Below are positions 34,381 through 43,906 of a DNA stretch of 64,000 bases, one piece after another; within the stretch, counting starts at the first letter, position 1, and each line of letters opens with the position of its first letter. The notes below the pieces were generated by a model that was given only the letters and a program-made list of their open reading frames with translations, made no database searches and was not told where the DNA came from. This stretch comes from Niallia nealsonii (GTDB lineage: Bacteria; Bacillota; Bacilli; Bacillales; Cytobacillaceae). The DNA lies in NCBI RefSeq assembly GCF_002835805.1, contig NZ_PISE01000015.1, forward strand, positions 1 through 64,000, in the 5' to 3' direction. The position numbers were made by a program, and so were the translations under genes.

Positions 34381-34520
34381 AAAGAATAACTTTTTTATTT
34401 TTACAGAAAAAAATAATTATCACCTTTACATCGACAGATAGATTCCTGAATTTAACACATTTATACATTTCGTTACCAATTACCTACTTTTCAAATAAAT
34501 GAAATGTAAAATATCTTTAT

Positions 34521-34546
34521 GTTTTACATAGAAAAAATAGGGGAAT
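34521..34546 (+). promoter_or_regulatory. Predicted SigB-dependent promoter of katE
   Basis: GTTTTA (34521-34526), 14-base spacer, GGGAAT (34541-34546), matching the SigB pattern GTTTAA-N12-15-GGGWAW. It lies 53 bases upstream of the katE start. B. subtilis katE is a classical SigB-regulated gene. Confidence 0.75.
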
Positions 34547-34598
34547 TGAAAGAAAAGACTTGCACTGTACTACATAACTAATTAGAGGAGGCCTTCTT

Positions 34599-36602
34599 GT
34601 GGAAAACAAAAAGACAAAGCAGTTAAAAAATTTTAAAATTGATAATGAGCAAAAAGCTGGATTAACAACGAACCAAGGCCTCAAAATGGCAGAGGATGAA
34701 TTTTCTTTAAAAGCTGGATTAAGAGGCCCAACACTTTTAGAAGATTTCCATTTTAGAGAAAAAATGACCCACTTTGACCACGAGCGCATTCCTGAACGAA
34801 TTGTACATGCTCGGGGAGTAGGAGCACATGGGGTTTTTCAAGTATATGAATCTTTAGAAAAATACACAAAAGCTAACTTCCTTAATGATTCTTCTAAAAT
34901 TACGCCTGTTTTTGTGCGCTTTTCCACTGTCCAGGGTTCAAGAGGATCAAGTGATACAGTCAGAGATGTACGCGGCTTTGCAACAAAGTTCTATACAGAT
35001 GAAGGCAACTATGATTTAGTAGGCAATAATATGCCTGTTTTCTTTATTCAGGATGCCATTAAATTCCCTGATTTTGTTCATGCTGTTAAGCCGGAACCAG
35101 ATACAGAAGTGCCCCAAGGAGCTAGCGCTCATGATACATTTTGGGATTTTTTCGGGCAAAATCCAGAATCTGCGCATATGATTATGTGGGCAATGAGTGA
35201 CCGTGCTATTCCTCGCAGCTTACGGATGATGGAAGGTTTTGGTGTCCATACATTCCGCTTGGTTAATAAAGAGGGGAAAGCACATTTTGTTAAATTTCAT
35301 TGGAAGCCTGCACTCGGCGTTCACTCACAAGTTTGGGATGAAGCACAAAAAGCTGCCGGAAAAAACCCAGATTTCCATCGGATAGATTTATATGAAGCAA
35401 TCAGTAAAGGAGACTTTCCAGAATGGGAGCTAGGACTTCAACTAATTCCGGAAGAGGATGAGTTCAAGTTCGATTTTGATATATTAGATCCAACAAAGCT
35501 TTGGCCTGAGGAAGAAGTGCCCGTAAAACTTGTTGGCAAAATGACGTTAAATCGGAATGTTGATAATTTTTTTGCAGAAACAGAACAAATTGCCTTTCAT
35601 CCAGGCCATGTAGTTCCAGGTATTGACTTTTCGAATGACCCTTTATTACAAGGAAGATTATTTTCCTATACTGATACACAGCTTTCTCGTTTAGGTGGTC
35701 CAAACTTTCATCAAATCCCAATTAATAGACCGGTTTGCCCGTTCCATAATAATCAGCGTGATGGTATGCACCAAATGGCTATTCATCATGGACAAACAAG
35801 CTACCATCGCAATAGTTTAAATAATAATCAGCCAGAACCAGTACCTGAAAGCCAAGGTGGTTATGAACATTATCAAGAAAAGGTGGATGGACGTAAGGTA
35901 CGTGAACGAAGTGAAAGTTTTTTAGATTTTTATTCGCAAGCAAAATTATTCTATAATAGCCTTGCATCTTATGAACAACAACATCTTAAAGATGCGCTTA
36001 GCTTTGAACTAGGAAAATGTAAGTCTCAGCAAGTGAAGGACAATGCCATTGCTGTGTTAAATCATATTGATAGACAAGTAGCAGAAGAAGTTTCTGAAAA
36101 TATCGGCGCTTTGCTTCCACAAGAAAATAATGAAGTAAAGTCTGATAAAAAATCACCAGCCCTCAGCATGGCAAATACTATTAAAAAACCAGATACAAAA
36201 AATGTTGCCATACTTTTAAATGGCGCACCAGATTCAAATAAGATTACCGAATGGGTTAAAGTACTCGCATCTTCTAAAATAAACTTTAGTATTGTAGATA
36301 AAAAAGTTCATTCCCTAAATGAAAATGTAAAAGTTACAGATACTTATGACACAGCAGACAGCAGCCTGTTTGATGCAGCTTTGCTTATTAGCAGTGATAA
36401 CAAATTAGATAAAAAGCCTTTAGAATTTATTGAAATGTCCTTTAAACATTTTAAGCCCCTTGCTTTTTTTGTTCAGAATAAAAAGTCTTTAGATAATATC
36501 CGCATCGATTTAAATGATCCTGGCGTCTTTAATCTTTCCACCAAAGATATAACAGACTTTATTAAAGGCATTGCAGAAAGCCGTTTCTGGGATCGTAAAT
36601 AA
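34599..36602 (+). CDS. katE: Large-subunit (clade 2) catalase KatE
   Basis: Haem catalase, 667 residues including a C-terminal flavodoxin/DJ-1-like domain (about 525-667) that marks the large-subunit class. The distal histidine lies in [13 protein letters not shown] near residue 71. The proximal haem tyrosine lies in [15 protein letters not shown] near residue 350, and the asparagine region [13 protein letters not shown] is near residue 146. It starts with GTG at 34599 behind AGAGGAGG. A SigB-type promoter precedes it, so expression in general stress or stationary phase is expected. The rsbK/rsbM/rsbY genes further on encode the presumed upstream pathway. Confidence 0.94.
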   Translation: MENKKTKQLKNFKIDNEQKAGLTTNQGLKMAEDEFSLKAGLRGPTLLEDFHFREKMTHFDHERIPERIVHARGVGAHGVFQVYESLEKYTKANFLNDSSKITPVFVRFSTVQGSRGSSDTVRDVRGFATKFYTDEGNYDLVGNNMPVFFIQDAIKFPDFVHAVKPEPDTEVPQGASAHDTFWDFFGQNPESAHMIMWAMSDRAIPRSLRMMEGFGVHTFRLVNKEGKAHFVKFHWKPALGVHSQVWDEAQKAAGKNPDFHRIDLYEAISKGDFPEWELGLQLIPEEDEFKFDFDILDPTKLWPEEEVPVKLVGKMTLNRNVDNFFAETEQIAFHPGHVVPGIDFSNDPLLQGRLFSYTDTQLSRLGGPNFHQIPINRPVCPFHNNQRDGMHQMAIHHGQTSYHRNSLNNNQPEPVPESQGGYEHYQEKVDGRKVRERSESFLDFYSQAKLFYNSLASYEQQHLKDALSFELGKCKSQQVKDNAIAVLNHIDRQVAEEVSENIGALLPQENNEVKSDKKSPALSMANTIKKPDTKNVAILLNGAPDSNKITEWVKVLASSKINFSIVDKKVHSLNENVKVTDTYDTADSSLFDAALLISSDNKLDKKPLEFIEMSFKHFKPLAFFVQNKKSLDNIRIDLNDPGVFNLSTKDITDFIKGIAESRFWDRK

Positions 36603-36641
36603 CAATAAAAATGTCAATCTAAATTAGGGGTTTTTAGAGTA

Positions 36642-36731
36642 TAGACAAAGTGTGTTTGGGCTGATGAAAAACATTTTTTTGCATCCGAGCAAGGCGAGCA
36701 ACAAAGAAAGCGGGCGCCTTTTCAACAGCCT
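36642..36731. repeat. Second dispersed repeat, copy 1
   Basis: Begins TAGACAAAGTGTGTTTG and ends with AAGGCGAGCAACAAAG, AAGCGGGC and CAACAGCCT. The 3' 38 bases align with 52854-52892 with about 80% identity by eye. It lies between katE and the SIMPL gene and has no coding sense. Confidence 0.55.
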
Positions 36732-36806
36732 CAAAGAAAAAAATAGGATAAACACTTCTTCTTCATCCTTATAATAGACTAATTGTATACGAAAGGAGAA
36801 GAAGAT

Positions 36807-37478
36807 ATGTATTATCCATTTATTAGAGATGCCAACCAAGCAAAAAAGCGGAGTATGATCGTTTATGGAAGTTCACGTGTTACGCTAGAGCCAAACATAG
36901 TGAACATACAATTAGGAGTTATAAATGAAGATACTGAGCTTACTAAAGCACAGCAAAAAAATGCTAGCTTAATTCAGCAAATTACGCAAGCTTTAATAGA
37001 TCAAGGCATTTCAAAAGAACATATTCAAACTGCTGATTATTCCATCTATCCTCAATATGATTATGTTGACAATATCCAGCAATTTCGAGGATATCAAGTT
37101 ACACACTTGCTATCTATCACAATAGAAGATATCAGTAAAACAGGAAGTGTAATAGATACAGCAGTAAAAAATGGCGCTAACAGTGTATCAAATATTCACT
37201 TTTCTATAAAAAATAAGGATATTCACTATAATACCGCTTTAAAAATGGCATTAAACAACGCAATAGAAAAAGCCAAAACCATCGCTAGTGATCTAAAGGT
37301 CCATCTAGATTCAGTGCCTGCTAAAATTTTGGAACAACTGACAGACCATTCTCCCCCTATACCCTATAAAGCATTAGCAAATTCGAATGTAATAGCTGGG
37401 ACTTCTACTTCTATAGAAGCAGGACAATTGCAGTTAGAAGCAAAAGTAGAGGCAAAATTTTATTATTATACTCAATGA
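36807..37478 (+). CDS. SIMPL domain (DUF541) protein
   Basis: 223 residues from ATG 36807, which is preceded by AAAGGAGAAG. An ATG 24 bases upstream would place the ribosome binding site inside the gene. The SIMPL fold is indicated by VYGSSRVTLEPNIVNIQLGV near the N-terminus, QTADYSIYPQYDY near residue 80, and the helix of ALNNAIEKAKTIASDL near residue 147. Unlike many members it has no signal peptide, so it would be cytosolic. Function of the family is poorly defined. Confidence 0.8.
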   Translation: MYYPFIRDANQAKKRSMIVYGSSRVTLEPNIVNIQLGVINEDTELTKAQQKNASLIQQITQALIDQGISKEHIQTADYSIYPQYDYVDNIQQFRGYQVTHLLSITIEDISKTGSVIDTAVKNGANSVSNIHFSIKNKDIHYNTALKMALNNAIEKAKTIASDLKVHLDSVPAKILEQLTDHSPPIPYKALANSNVIAGTSTSIEAGQLQLEAKVEAKFYYYTQ

Positions 37479-37488
37479 ATATAAAAAA

Positions 37489-37509
37489 GCGCTCCCTAGT
37501 GGGTAGCGC
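37489..37509. terminator. Convergent terminator
   Basis: GCGCTCCC pairs with GGGTAGCGC (one bulge), loop TAGT, A-run before and TTCTATTTTT after. It lies between the SIMPL gene and the converging binding-protein gene. Confidence 0.8.
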
Positions 37510-37542
37510 ATTCTATTTTTCCAAATCCGAAAGATTCCTTTA

Positions 37543-38523
37543 TCATCTAAATAAATCTGGATGGAATCCTTTTGCCAATTCTTCCACCGTATATGCCATA
37601 CGATCACCAGGCAATACACTTTCTAATGTAATAACAACAAATTTCTCTTGTTTTACACAATCTAACTGAGAAAGAGCCGGATTATTTTTTATTTCTTCTA
37701 TTTTCTTTTCCGCCGATGGTGCATCATAATCATGAATGACAATATAATCCGGCTTTTTTTCTAGCACCTTTTCAAAGCTTACCGTTGTCCATTGTTTATC
37801 TTTTATATCAGAAAAAATATTTTTTCCGCCAGCTTGTTCAATAAGCAATGACTCAAAGTTCGTTCCTCCAGCAGTAAATACCCCTTCTCCACCGCTATCA
37901 TAAACCAATACATTAACAGTCTTTTTATTTTCAAGTTTTTCTTTTACTTTTGCTATTCTGCTCTGCTGATCTGCTATAAAGGCCTTCGCCTTATCTTCTA
38001 TTTGAAAAATCTTTCCAAGATCATTTATTTCCTTATATATTTGCTCTAAGGTTAACGCACTATTTTGATACGTAATAATCCCACTGCTAGCCAATTCCTT
38101 TTTATCTAATCCTGCTTCTCCAAATTCCCAATCAATCCCATATATAAAATCAGCACCACTTGTCAGAACTGCTTCCCTTGTTGCTGAGCCATGCGTTAGT
38201 TCTGGAATTTTTTCATATTGCTCTTTATATGCAGGCAGCGCTCCTCTACTATGATTATTTAAGCTATTGCCAATTACATAATCAGATAAGCCCAAAGCAA
38301 TAAATAGCTCTGTTGCATTAGGACCCAGGGTTAACACCTTTTGTGGTTTTTGGCTGATTACCAGTTTTTCTCCATAATTATCGATTGTCACTTCTTTATA
38401 CTCTTTTTCTGTTTTTGCATTTTCCTTTAAAGCAGATGTTTTTTGTGAGGATGAACTGCATCCAGCTAACAAAATAACTAACATCAACAAAAGAATTACG
38501 GGGAACATTCGCTGTTTCGTCAT
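37543..38523 (-). CDS. FecB-type metal-chelate-binding lipoprotein, probably nickel
   Basis: 326 residues; lipobox ILLAGCSSS near residues 17-25. Class III binding fold with PQKVLTLGPNATELFIALGL near residue 62 and KKPDYIVIHDYD near residue 256. This is the FecB/BtuF class, which binds iron siderophores, haem, cobalamin or other metal complexes. Together with the downstream ATPase and permease on the minus strand it forms a complete importer. The divergent gene beyond the permease is nikR, which points to nickel or a nickel chelate as substrate (inference from context). Confidence 0.82.
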   Translation of the reverse strand: MTKQRMFPVILLLMLVILLAGCSSSSQKTSALKENAKTEKEYKEVTIDNYGEKLVISQKPQKVLTLGPNATELFIALGLSDYVIGNSLNNHSRGALPAYKEQYEKIPELTHGSATREAVLTSGADFIYGIDWEFGEAGLDKKELASSGIITYQNSALTLEQIYKEINDLGKIFQIEDKAKAFIADQQSRIAKVKEKLENKKTVNVLVYDSGGEGVFTAGGTNFESLLIEQAGGKNIFSDIKDKQWTTVSFEKVLEKKPDYIVIHDYDAPSAEKKIEEIKNNPALSQLDCVKQEKFVVITLESVLPGDRMAYTVEELAKGFHPDLFR

Positions 38524-38537
38524 TTTTACTTCTCCTT

Positions 38538-39314
38538 TTATCTATTTAAATTTCTAGGCAAATAAGTAATAGCTACTTTATTTGTGATAGGATGAATAGC
38601 TACATCTGTATGAATTCCAAAAACTTCCAACAGTGTTTCTTCTGTTAATATATCCTTTGGTTTCCCTGCTTTATATACTTGGCCTTTATGGATCACATAA
38701 ATCCGATCACAGTATAATGCTGCAAGATTTAAATCGTGGATAGCGGCCAATACAGTGACTCCTAATTCTCTAATAGAATCAAACATCTGCAATTGATAGT
38801 TAATATCCAAATGATTAGTTGGCTCATCTAATATTAGAAAATCTGTTTCCTGAGCTAGTACTCTAGCAATTAGCACTCGCTGCTTTTCTCCGCCAGAAAG
38901 ATTCATATAATTTATTTTTGCCATGTTTTCTATTCCAGTTTTTTTTAGAGCATTATAAACAATGTTCCGATCTTCCTTTGTATCTATAGTAAACAATCCC
39001 TTATGTGGACTTCTTCCCATTGCCACCATTTCCTCTACCTTAAAATCAAAGGATATATGATTTTCCTGCCCTAATACACCTATTTTTTTAGCTGTTTTTC
39101 TTCTGCTCATCTGATATAAATTTTCCCCATCCAAAAGAGATTGTCCAGAAACAGGCGTAAGTGTTCGATATATATTTTTTAAAATAGTGGATTTGCCACT
39201 TCCATTTGGTCCGATAAGACCCACAAATTCTCCCTTTTTTATATGAAGAGAAATATCATCGACAATTTTTTTTGTACCATGTGAAAATGTGAGATGCTCT
39301 ACTATTAATTTCAT
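38538..39314 (-). CDS. FecE-type ABC transporter ATP-binding protein, probably nickel
   Basis: 258-residue ATPase. Walker A GPNGSGKST lies near residue 36, signature LSGGEKQR near residue 138, Walker B FLILDEPTNHLD near residue 157, and H-loop AIHDLNLA near residue 190. Located between the permease (12 bases upstream) and the binding protein (14 bases downstream), so permease-ATPase-receptor are one operon. It energises the FecCD permease. The substrate is inferred from nikR next to the operon. Confidence 0.85.
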   Translation of the reverse strand: MKLIVEHLTFSHGTKKIVDDISLHIKKGEFVGLIGPNGSGKSTILKNIYRTLTPVSGQSLLDGENLYQMSRRKTAKKIGVLGQENHISFDFKVEEMVAMGRSPHKGLFTIDTKEDRNIVYNALKKTGIENMAKINYMNLSGGEKQRVLIARVLAQETDFLILDEPTNHLDINYQLQMFDSIRELGVTVLAAIHDLNLAALYCDRIYVIHKGQVYKAGKPKDILTEETLLEVFGIHTDVAIHPITNKVAITYLPRNLNR

Positions 39315-39326
39315 TTTTGATCCCCT

Positions 39327-40412
39327 TCATGATTTAGCATTTTGTCTTAATAGCCATATAAAAAAGGGACCACCAATCAGTGCTGTTAAAATCCCTATCG
39401 GCAACTCTTCTGGAGCAATAACCATTCTTGCTGCTACATCCGTCCAGACAACTAAAATCCCTCCTAATAAAGCGCTGATTGGAAGCACCCTTTTATGATC
39501 AGATCCTACTAATAATCTCGTTACATGTGGAACCATTAAACCAACAAAACCTATTGATCCACTGACAGAGATAGTTACTCCCACTAATAACGAACAGACG
39601 ACTATGAGCATTTTTTGGGTTCTTTCTACATGGATTCCTAATGTGCCAGCTGCTTCCTCTCCTAATAGCAAGGCATTTAATGCACGATAATAAATTATTA
39701 AAATTATCATGCAGATAACCATAACGATCAACGGAAGTTTTAAATAAGCCCATTTTGATCCTGCCAAACTGCCAGACATCCAAAAGGCTGCATTATGTAA
39801 ACCTAAAGCATTTGGCGCACTTAACGTAATAATTTTAGTAACAGCATCCATAATCATAGATACTGCTACACCAGTTAACAGCAATTGAGCTATATTAATT
39901 TTCCCCTTTACCTTTGCTATACAGTAAACTAAAGTAGTTGACATTACAGCACCAATAAATGCGCTAATAGAAAGAGAATAACTTCCTAAAAATGAAAACA
40001 CACCAAATAACATGCTTAATGTAGCAGTGGCCGAAGCTCCTGCAGAAACTCCTAAAATAAAGGGATCTGCTAATGTATTTCGCACTAACGCCTGCATAGC
40101 AACACCAGCAGCTGCAAGACTTGCTCCTACAATCATTCCTAAAATGACTCTTGGAAGCCTTAAAATCCACACAATATTTTCTTCTAATGGAGTCCAGTCT
40201 ATCTGAATATAATCTTCTATAATTGGCAATTTACTGAGCAAAATTTTTGCTACCGTTAATGGATGCACGGAAACAGGACCAATGCCCACAGAAAAAATAA
40301 GAGATCCCACACTTATTATGATTAAAAAGAAAATCATAGCGACTATATTTCGCTCCTTATCTTTATCATCACCTTTTTTCATTTCAATGACCTGTTTTGT
40401 TTTGTCGAACAT
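39327..40412 (-). CDS. FecCD-type ABC transporter permease, probably nickel
   Basis: 361 residues from ATG 40412, which has AAAGGAAA upstream; an upstream ATG at 40448 lacks a ribosome binding site. About nine membrane helices and the FecCD blocks LRLPRVILGMIVGASLAAAG near residue 82, RNTLADPFILG near residue 110 and SGSIGFVGLMVPHVTRLL near residue 280. NTLADP replaces the usual NPLADP. Only one permease gene is present, so the channel must be a homodimer. First gene of the operon, 111 bases from the divergent nikR start. Confidence 0.84.
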   Translation of the reverse strand: MFDKTKQVIEMKKGDDKDKERNIVAMIFFLIIISVGSLIFSVGIGPVSVHPLTVAKILLSKLPIIEDYIQIDWTPLEENIVWILRLPRVILGMIVGASLAAAGVAMQALVRNTLADPFILGVSAGASATATLSMLFGVFSFLGSYSLSISAFIGAVMSTTLVYCIAKVKGKINIAQLLLTGVAVSMIMDAVTKIITLSAPNALGLHNAAFWMSGSLAGSKWAYLKLPLIVMVICMIILIIYYRALNALLLGEEAAGTLGIHVERTQKMLIVVCSLLVGVTISVSGSIGFVGLMVPHVTRLLVGSDHKRVLPISALLGGILVVWTDVAARMVIAPEELPIGILTALIGGPFFIWLLRQNAKS

Positions 40413-40458
40413 ATATTCATTTCCTTTCAGCCGCTTTCTCATTTTCATTTATCGTATA

Positions 40459-40497
40459 TAATTATCTCTAGATTAGCTTTGCAAATTTTGATAGTTA
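40459..40497. promoter_or_regulatory. Candidate NikR operator
   Basis: TAATTATC and GATAGTTA (one mismatch in 8) are separated by 23 bases, in the 111-base gap between nikR and the transporter operon. The E. coli NikR site is GTATGA-N16-TCATAC. This is not that sequence, but NikR operators vary between groups. Tentative. Confidence 0.35.
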
Positions 40498-40523
40498 ACC
40501 TTGATTAGAAGGAGTAGATTTTT

Positions 40524-40937
40524 TTGGATCATAAAAAATTAACGAGATTTGGTGTTTCCATGGATGAAGGATTGCTTATGGATTTTGATCAAATCGTCGC
40601 AGAGAAAGGATATCAAAACCGCTCTGAAGCTGTTCGAGATTTAGTCAGAGATGCCATTCTTCAGCATCAATGGACAGACGACAAAGAGTTGGTTGCCGGT
40701 GCTATTTTATTATTTTATAATCATCACCAGAATAAGCTAGTAACGGAGATGATGAATATCCAACATGATTATCACCATAATATATTAGCTACAACCCATC
40801 TGCATATTAACCATCATAATTGCTTAGAGGTTATTGTTGTAAAAGGAAGAACCAGCGAATTAAGAGGACTTAGCGATAAACTCACTTCTTTAAAAGGGGT
40901 TTATTTTGGAAAATTAACTATTTCTCCACTTACTTAA
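40524..40937 (+). CDS. nikR: Nickel-responsive regulator NikR
   Basis: 137-residue ribbon-helix-helix repressor with a C-terminal ACT-like nickel domain. The N-terminal RFGVSMDEGLL strand-helix is the DNA-binding part. The square-planar Ni(II) ligands are all present: His81, His92, His94 and Cys100 in HNILATTHLHINHHNCLEVI, matching E. coli His76, His87, His89 and Cys95. It starts at TTG 40524 behind GAAGGAG. NikR represses nickel uptake genes when nickel is sufficient. The divergent FecBCD-type operon is the obvious target. Confidence 0.93.
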   Translation: MDHKKLTRFGVSMDEGLLMDFDQIVAEKGYQNRSEAVRDLVRDAILQHQWTDDKELVAGAILLFYNHHQNKLVTEMMNIQHDYHHNILATTHLHINHHNCLEVIVVKGRTSELRGLSDKLTSLKGVYFGKLTISPLT

Positions 40938-40943
40938 CTATTC

Positions 40944-40971
40944 GTGCTACTTTTCGTCATAATTGTAGCAC
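40944..40971 (+). terminator. Terminator of nikR
   Basis: GTGCTAC/GTAGCAC arms, 14-base loop, followed by TATTAATTTTTT, 7 bases after the stop. Confidence 0.75.
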
Positions 40972-41114
40972 TATTAATTTTTTGTGTATATAATAATAAT
41001 TCGGAATATTTAAAAGATTTAATCCTCTCTATTGCATACATAAGGAAAAATTATGGATGAAAATAATTGTATTGTTATGACATCGAAGTCAAAGTTATCC
41101 TTTTAATTTTATTA

Positions 41115-41214
41115 CGTATTAACTGGCTTTTAACCCCATCTAAGAGATTATAAAAGGAAACGAGAATCTAGGTGGGCGAAGTAAAAAAAACACTGATTGA
41201 AGTTTCACTTTATT
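41115..41214. repeat. Dispersed repeat copy (C)
   Basis: TATTAACTGGCTTTT, then hairpin CCCATCTAAGAGATTATAA...CGAGAATCTAGGTGGG, then terminus CTGATTGAAGTTTCACTTTATT (41193-41214, stated here as three blocks). It lies in a 504-base spacer between nikR and guaC that otherwise holds only terminators and the guaC promoter. Confidence 0.75.
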
Positions 41215-41292
41215 GGAGCAGCTTCCAAACGTTATACACTAATGGCAGCTTTTACACATCCAAAACGAGAAAAAATTACCCCTATATCTATA

Positions 41293-41321
41293 AATCGTGC
41301 CAATATAATGAAGGCACGATT
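41293..41321. terminator. Terminator-like hairpin upstream of guaC
   Basis: AATCGTGCC/GGCACGATT with an 11-base loop followed by TTTTTATC. No gene precedes it directly on the plus strand. It may insulate guaC from nikR readthrough. Confidence 0.7.
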
Positions 41322-41349
41322 TTTTATCTTACATAATAGTGTAAAAACT

Positions 41350-41378
41350 TTGACATCCTATTAAAAATGATGTAAATT
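41350..41378 (+). promoter_or_regulatory. Predicted promoter of guaC
   Basis: Perfect -35 TTGACA (41350-41355), 17-base spacer, -10 TAAATT (41373-41378). Confidence 0.78.
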
Positions 41379-41383
41379 ACCAT

Positions 41384-41428
41384 AGGGACGAACATTTAAA
41401 ATAAACCAAATAAAAAACATTCGTATTT
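41384..41428 (+). promoter_or_regulatory. Possible PurR box pair in the guaC leader
   Basis: AGGGACGAACATT (41384-41396) and, inverted, AACATTCGTATTT (41416-41428) each resemble the PurBox AWWWCCGAACWWT with 2-3 mismatches. The 19-base spacing is slightly longer than the usual 16-17. They lie just downstream of the guaC promoter. Confidence 0.45.
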
Positions 41429-41441
41429 AGAGGTGTAAATC

Positions 41442-42425
41442 ATGGATAATGTATTCGATTATGAAGATATTCAATTAATTCCGGCAAAATGTATTGTTAA
41501 TAGCCGTTCAGAATGTGATACAAGCGTAACTTTAGGAAAACATACATTTAAATTACCAGTAGTACCTGCAAATATGCAGACAATTATTGATGAAAAGGTT
41601 GCTGTTTATTTAGCTGAAAATGGATACTTTTATATTATGCATCGTTTTCAGCCTGAAAAAAGAATCTCATTTATCAAAGATATGCAGGCGCGTGAACTTT
41701 ACTCTTCCATTAGTGTTGGTGTAAAAGAAGAAGAATACGGATTTATTGAACAATTAGCTGAGGAAGGACTTGTTCCAGACTATATTACAATTGATATTGC
41801 TCATGGACATTCTAATGCAGTTATCGATATGATTAAGTATATAAAAAAACACTTGCCTGAAAGTTTTGTTATTGCAGGTAATGTGGGCACTCCAGAAGCA
41901 GTAAGAGAACTAGAAAATGCTGGAGCGGATGCTACAAAGGTAGGAATTGGACCAGGAAAAGTCTGCATTACAAAAATTAAAACTGGTTTTGGTACTGGTG
42001 GTTGGCAATTAGCAGCTCTTCGCTGGTGTGCAAAAGCAGCAAGCAAGCCAATTATTGCAGATGGCGGTATTCGTACTAATGGAGATATAGCTAAATCTGT
42101 AAGATTCGGTGCTTCTATGGTTATGATTGGGTCTTTATTTGCTGGACATGAAGAATCTCCAGGAGAAACCTTTGAAAAAGATGGAAAACTTTTCAAAGAG
42201 TATTTCGGATCTGCGTCTGAATTCCAAAAAGGTGAAAAGAAAAACGTAGAAGGCAAAAAAATGTTTGTAGAGCATAAAGGGACTCTTCAAGATACATTAA
42301 CAGAGATGGAACAAGATCTTCAATCTTCTATCTCTTATGCTGGAGGCAACAAGTTAGAGTCTATCCGTAATGTGGACTATGTTGTAGTTAAAAACTCTAT
42401 CTTTAATGGAGATAAAGTATATTAA
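41442..42425 (+). CDS. guaC: GMP reductase
   Basis: Converts GMP to IMP with NADPH, recycling guanine nucleotides. 327 residues, nearly identical in length and sequence pattern to Bacillus GuaC. The IMP-dehydrogenase/GMP-reductase loop [11 protein letters not shown] near residue 168 holds the catalytic cysteine Cys175. [12 protein letters not shown] lies near residue 144 and the phosphate-binding [15 protein letters not shown] near residue 205. Cytosolic tetramer in the family. Own promoter and terminator; AGAGGTG precedes the ATG. Confidence 0.95.
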   Translation: MDNVFDYEDIQLIPAKCIVNSRSECDTSVTLGKHTFKLPVVPANMQTIIDEKVAVYLAENGYFYIMHRFQPEKRISFIKDMQARELYSSISVGVKEEEYGFIEQLAEEGLVPDYITIDIAHGHSNAVIDMIKYIKKHLPESFVIAGNVGTPEAVRELENAGADATKVGIGPGKVCITKIKTGFGTGGWQLAALRWCAKAASKPIIADGGIRTNGDIAKSVRFGASMVMIGSLFAGHEESPGETFEKDGKLFKEYFGSASEFQKGEKKNVEGKKMFVEHKGTLQDTLTEMEQDLQSSISYAGGNKLESIRNVDYVVVKNSIFNGDKVY

Positions 42426-42442
42426 TTTCAGAAAAATAACAC

Positions 42443-42475
42443 AAAGAAGAGCAGACCTTTTTACTGCTCTTCTTT
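42443..42475 (+). terminator. Terminator of guaC
   Basis: AAAGAAGAGCAG/CTGCTCTTCTTT with a 9-base loop followed by TTTTTG, 18 bases past the stop. The rest of the 42476-42749 spacer is AT-rich, and no SigB-type promoter is seen for the next gene. Confidence 0.88.
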
Positions 42476-42749
42476 TTTTGCAAATAAAAGATACGTTACC
42501 CATCATCTCTTTAAAATGTAGAGCTTATCTCCATAAAAAATACTTCCCTATTTTTATTGCAGACCTTTTTTATAGCCATTCAGCAAAAGTTACTTCCAAT
42601 CCTAATCATTAAATTACAAGTATACATCTATTTTTTGTATAATAGAGTATAAATAGATTTTTTAAACCATTCTATGTATCAATACATAAAATTATAACAT
42701 TCGCTAAAACTCGTCAATACTAAGGAAAGAATAAGGAGTTATTATAATT

Positions 42750-43901
42750 ATGACTATTCTTCTTGTAGATGACAATCCTGTCAATCTATTTGTAATGGAA
42801 AAAATACTAAAAAGCGCAGGCTACACTGATTGTGTTTCCCTTAATTCTGCATTCGAACTTTTTGATTATTTGCAGCTTGACGCGCAAACACCTTCCTATG
42901 TTCCAGTAGATTTAATTTTATTAGATATTATGATGCCTGAAGTAGATGGAATCCAAGCATGCAAACGCATTAAAGAGCACGACAGATTAAAAGATACCCA
43001 AGTCATTTTCGTAACAGCTCTTGAGGATAAAAATAAACTAGCAGAGGCACTAGATATTGGTGGCGTAGATTACATAACGAAACCGCTTAACAAAGTGGAA
43101 CTTCTTGCACGAATACGTGTTGCCCTACGTTTAAAGGCTGAATTAGATTGGCACACTCAACATGAGAAAAAAATTCAATATGAATTAGATTTAGCCACAC
43201 ATGTTCAAAGAAGTTTGCTGAGCACACCTTTACAAGAAAAAAATATTCAAATCGATGTATCCTATCTTCCTTCCTTTAATTTAGCAGGAGACATGTACTA
43301 TTGGCATAAAATAAACGATCATCGTTATGCTGTTATACTCCTTGATATGATGGGACATGGGATTTCTGCATCCCTTGTTTGTATGTTCATTTCTTCTGTT
43401 TTAAGAGAATCCATTAAACAGCTAGCTGATCCAGAGCTTGTTATTACTGAATTAAATCGCTATATGACTTTATTAAAAAATGAAAAACAAGACCTATCCT
43501 ATTATTTTACCGCCATTTATTTATTGGTCGATACGGAAGAAAAAACGATTGAATATGTAAATGCAGGTCACCCTCCTGGATTTGTTCTTATTGATGAAAA
43601 GGAAGTTGTTGCCCTAGATCAAGGAGGCTGCGCAGTCGGCTTTTTCGATGAAATTCCTGTTCAAAAATCCATTATTCCTTTTACAAAGGATGTCCAAATT
43701 GTATTGTATACAGATGGCGTTTTGGAGGCAATGGGGCCTTGCGAAATAGAATCAGAGAAACGAATCCATTCCATTGCATCTAAAAAATTAAATCATACAA
43801 CCTGTGTAATCGATAATTTACTCACTACTGAACAGCAGAAGGATCAATCTGACGACATGTGTGTGTTACTCGTACAGGCAAAAGCAAACCAACTTACTTA
43901 A
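42750..43901 (+). CDS. rsbY: Response regulator fused to PP2C phosphatase, RsbY-like
   Basis: 383 residues. The N-terminal receiver domain (1-125) has acidic pocket DD (7-8), phospho-acceptor Asp59 in LLDIMMPEVDG, and the conserved Lys in YITKPLN near residue 111. A linker leads to a PPM/SpoIIE phosphatase domain (about 150-383) with LAGDMYYW near residue 187, LLDMMGHG near residue 208, and DDMCVLLV at the end supplying metal ligands. In the B. cereus group RsbY dephosphorylates the anti-anti-sigma factor RsbV and so activates SigB, after phosphorylation by RsbK. It converges with rsbM-rsbK here. AAGGAG precedes the ATG. Confidence 0.86.
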   Translation: MTILLVDDNPVNLFVMEKILKSAGYTDCVSLNSAFELFDYLQLDAQTPSYVPVDLILLDIMMPEVDGIQACKRIKEHDRLKDTQVIFVTALEDKNKLAEALDIGGVDYITKPLNKVELLARIRVALRLKAELDWHTQHEKKIQYELDLATHVQRSLLSTPLQEKNIQIDVSYLPSFNLAGDMYYWHKINDHRYAVILLDMMGHGISASLVCMFISSVLRESIKQLADPELVITELNRYMTLLKNEKQDLSYYFTAIYLLVDTEEKTIEYVNAGHPPGFVLIDEKEVVALDQGGCAVGFFDEIPVQKSIIPFTKDVQIVLYTDGVLEAMGPCEIESEKRIHSIASKKLNHTTCVIDNLLTTEQQKDQSDDMCVLLVQAKANQLT

Positions 43902-43906
43902 TAAAA

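Noticed and set aside
34169-34468. 99-residue open frame on the minus strand between hemAT and katE
   Set aside because: It reads through repeat copy B and AT-rich DNA, has no ribosome binding site or coding character, and would have to be non-coding for the repeat to be an element.
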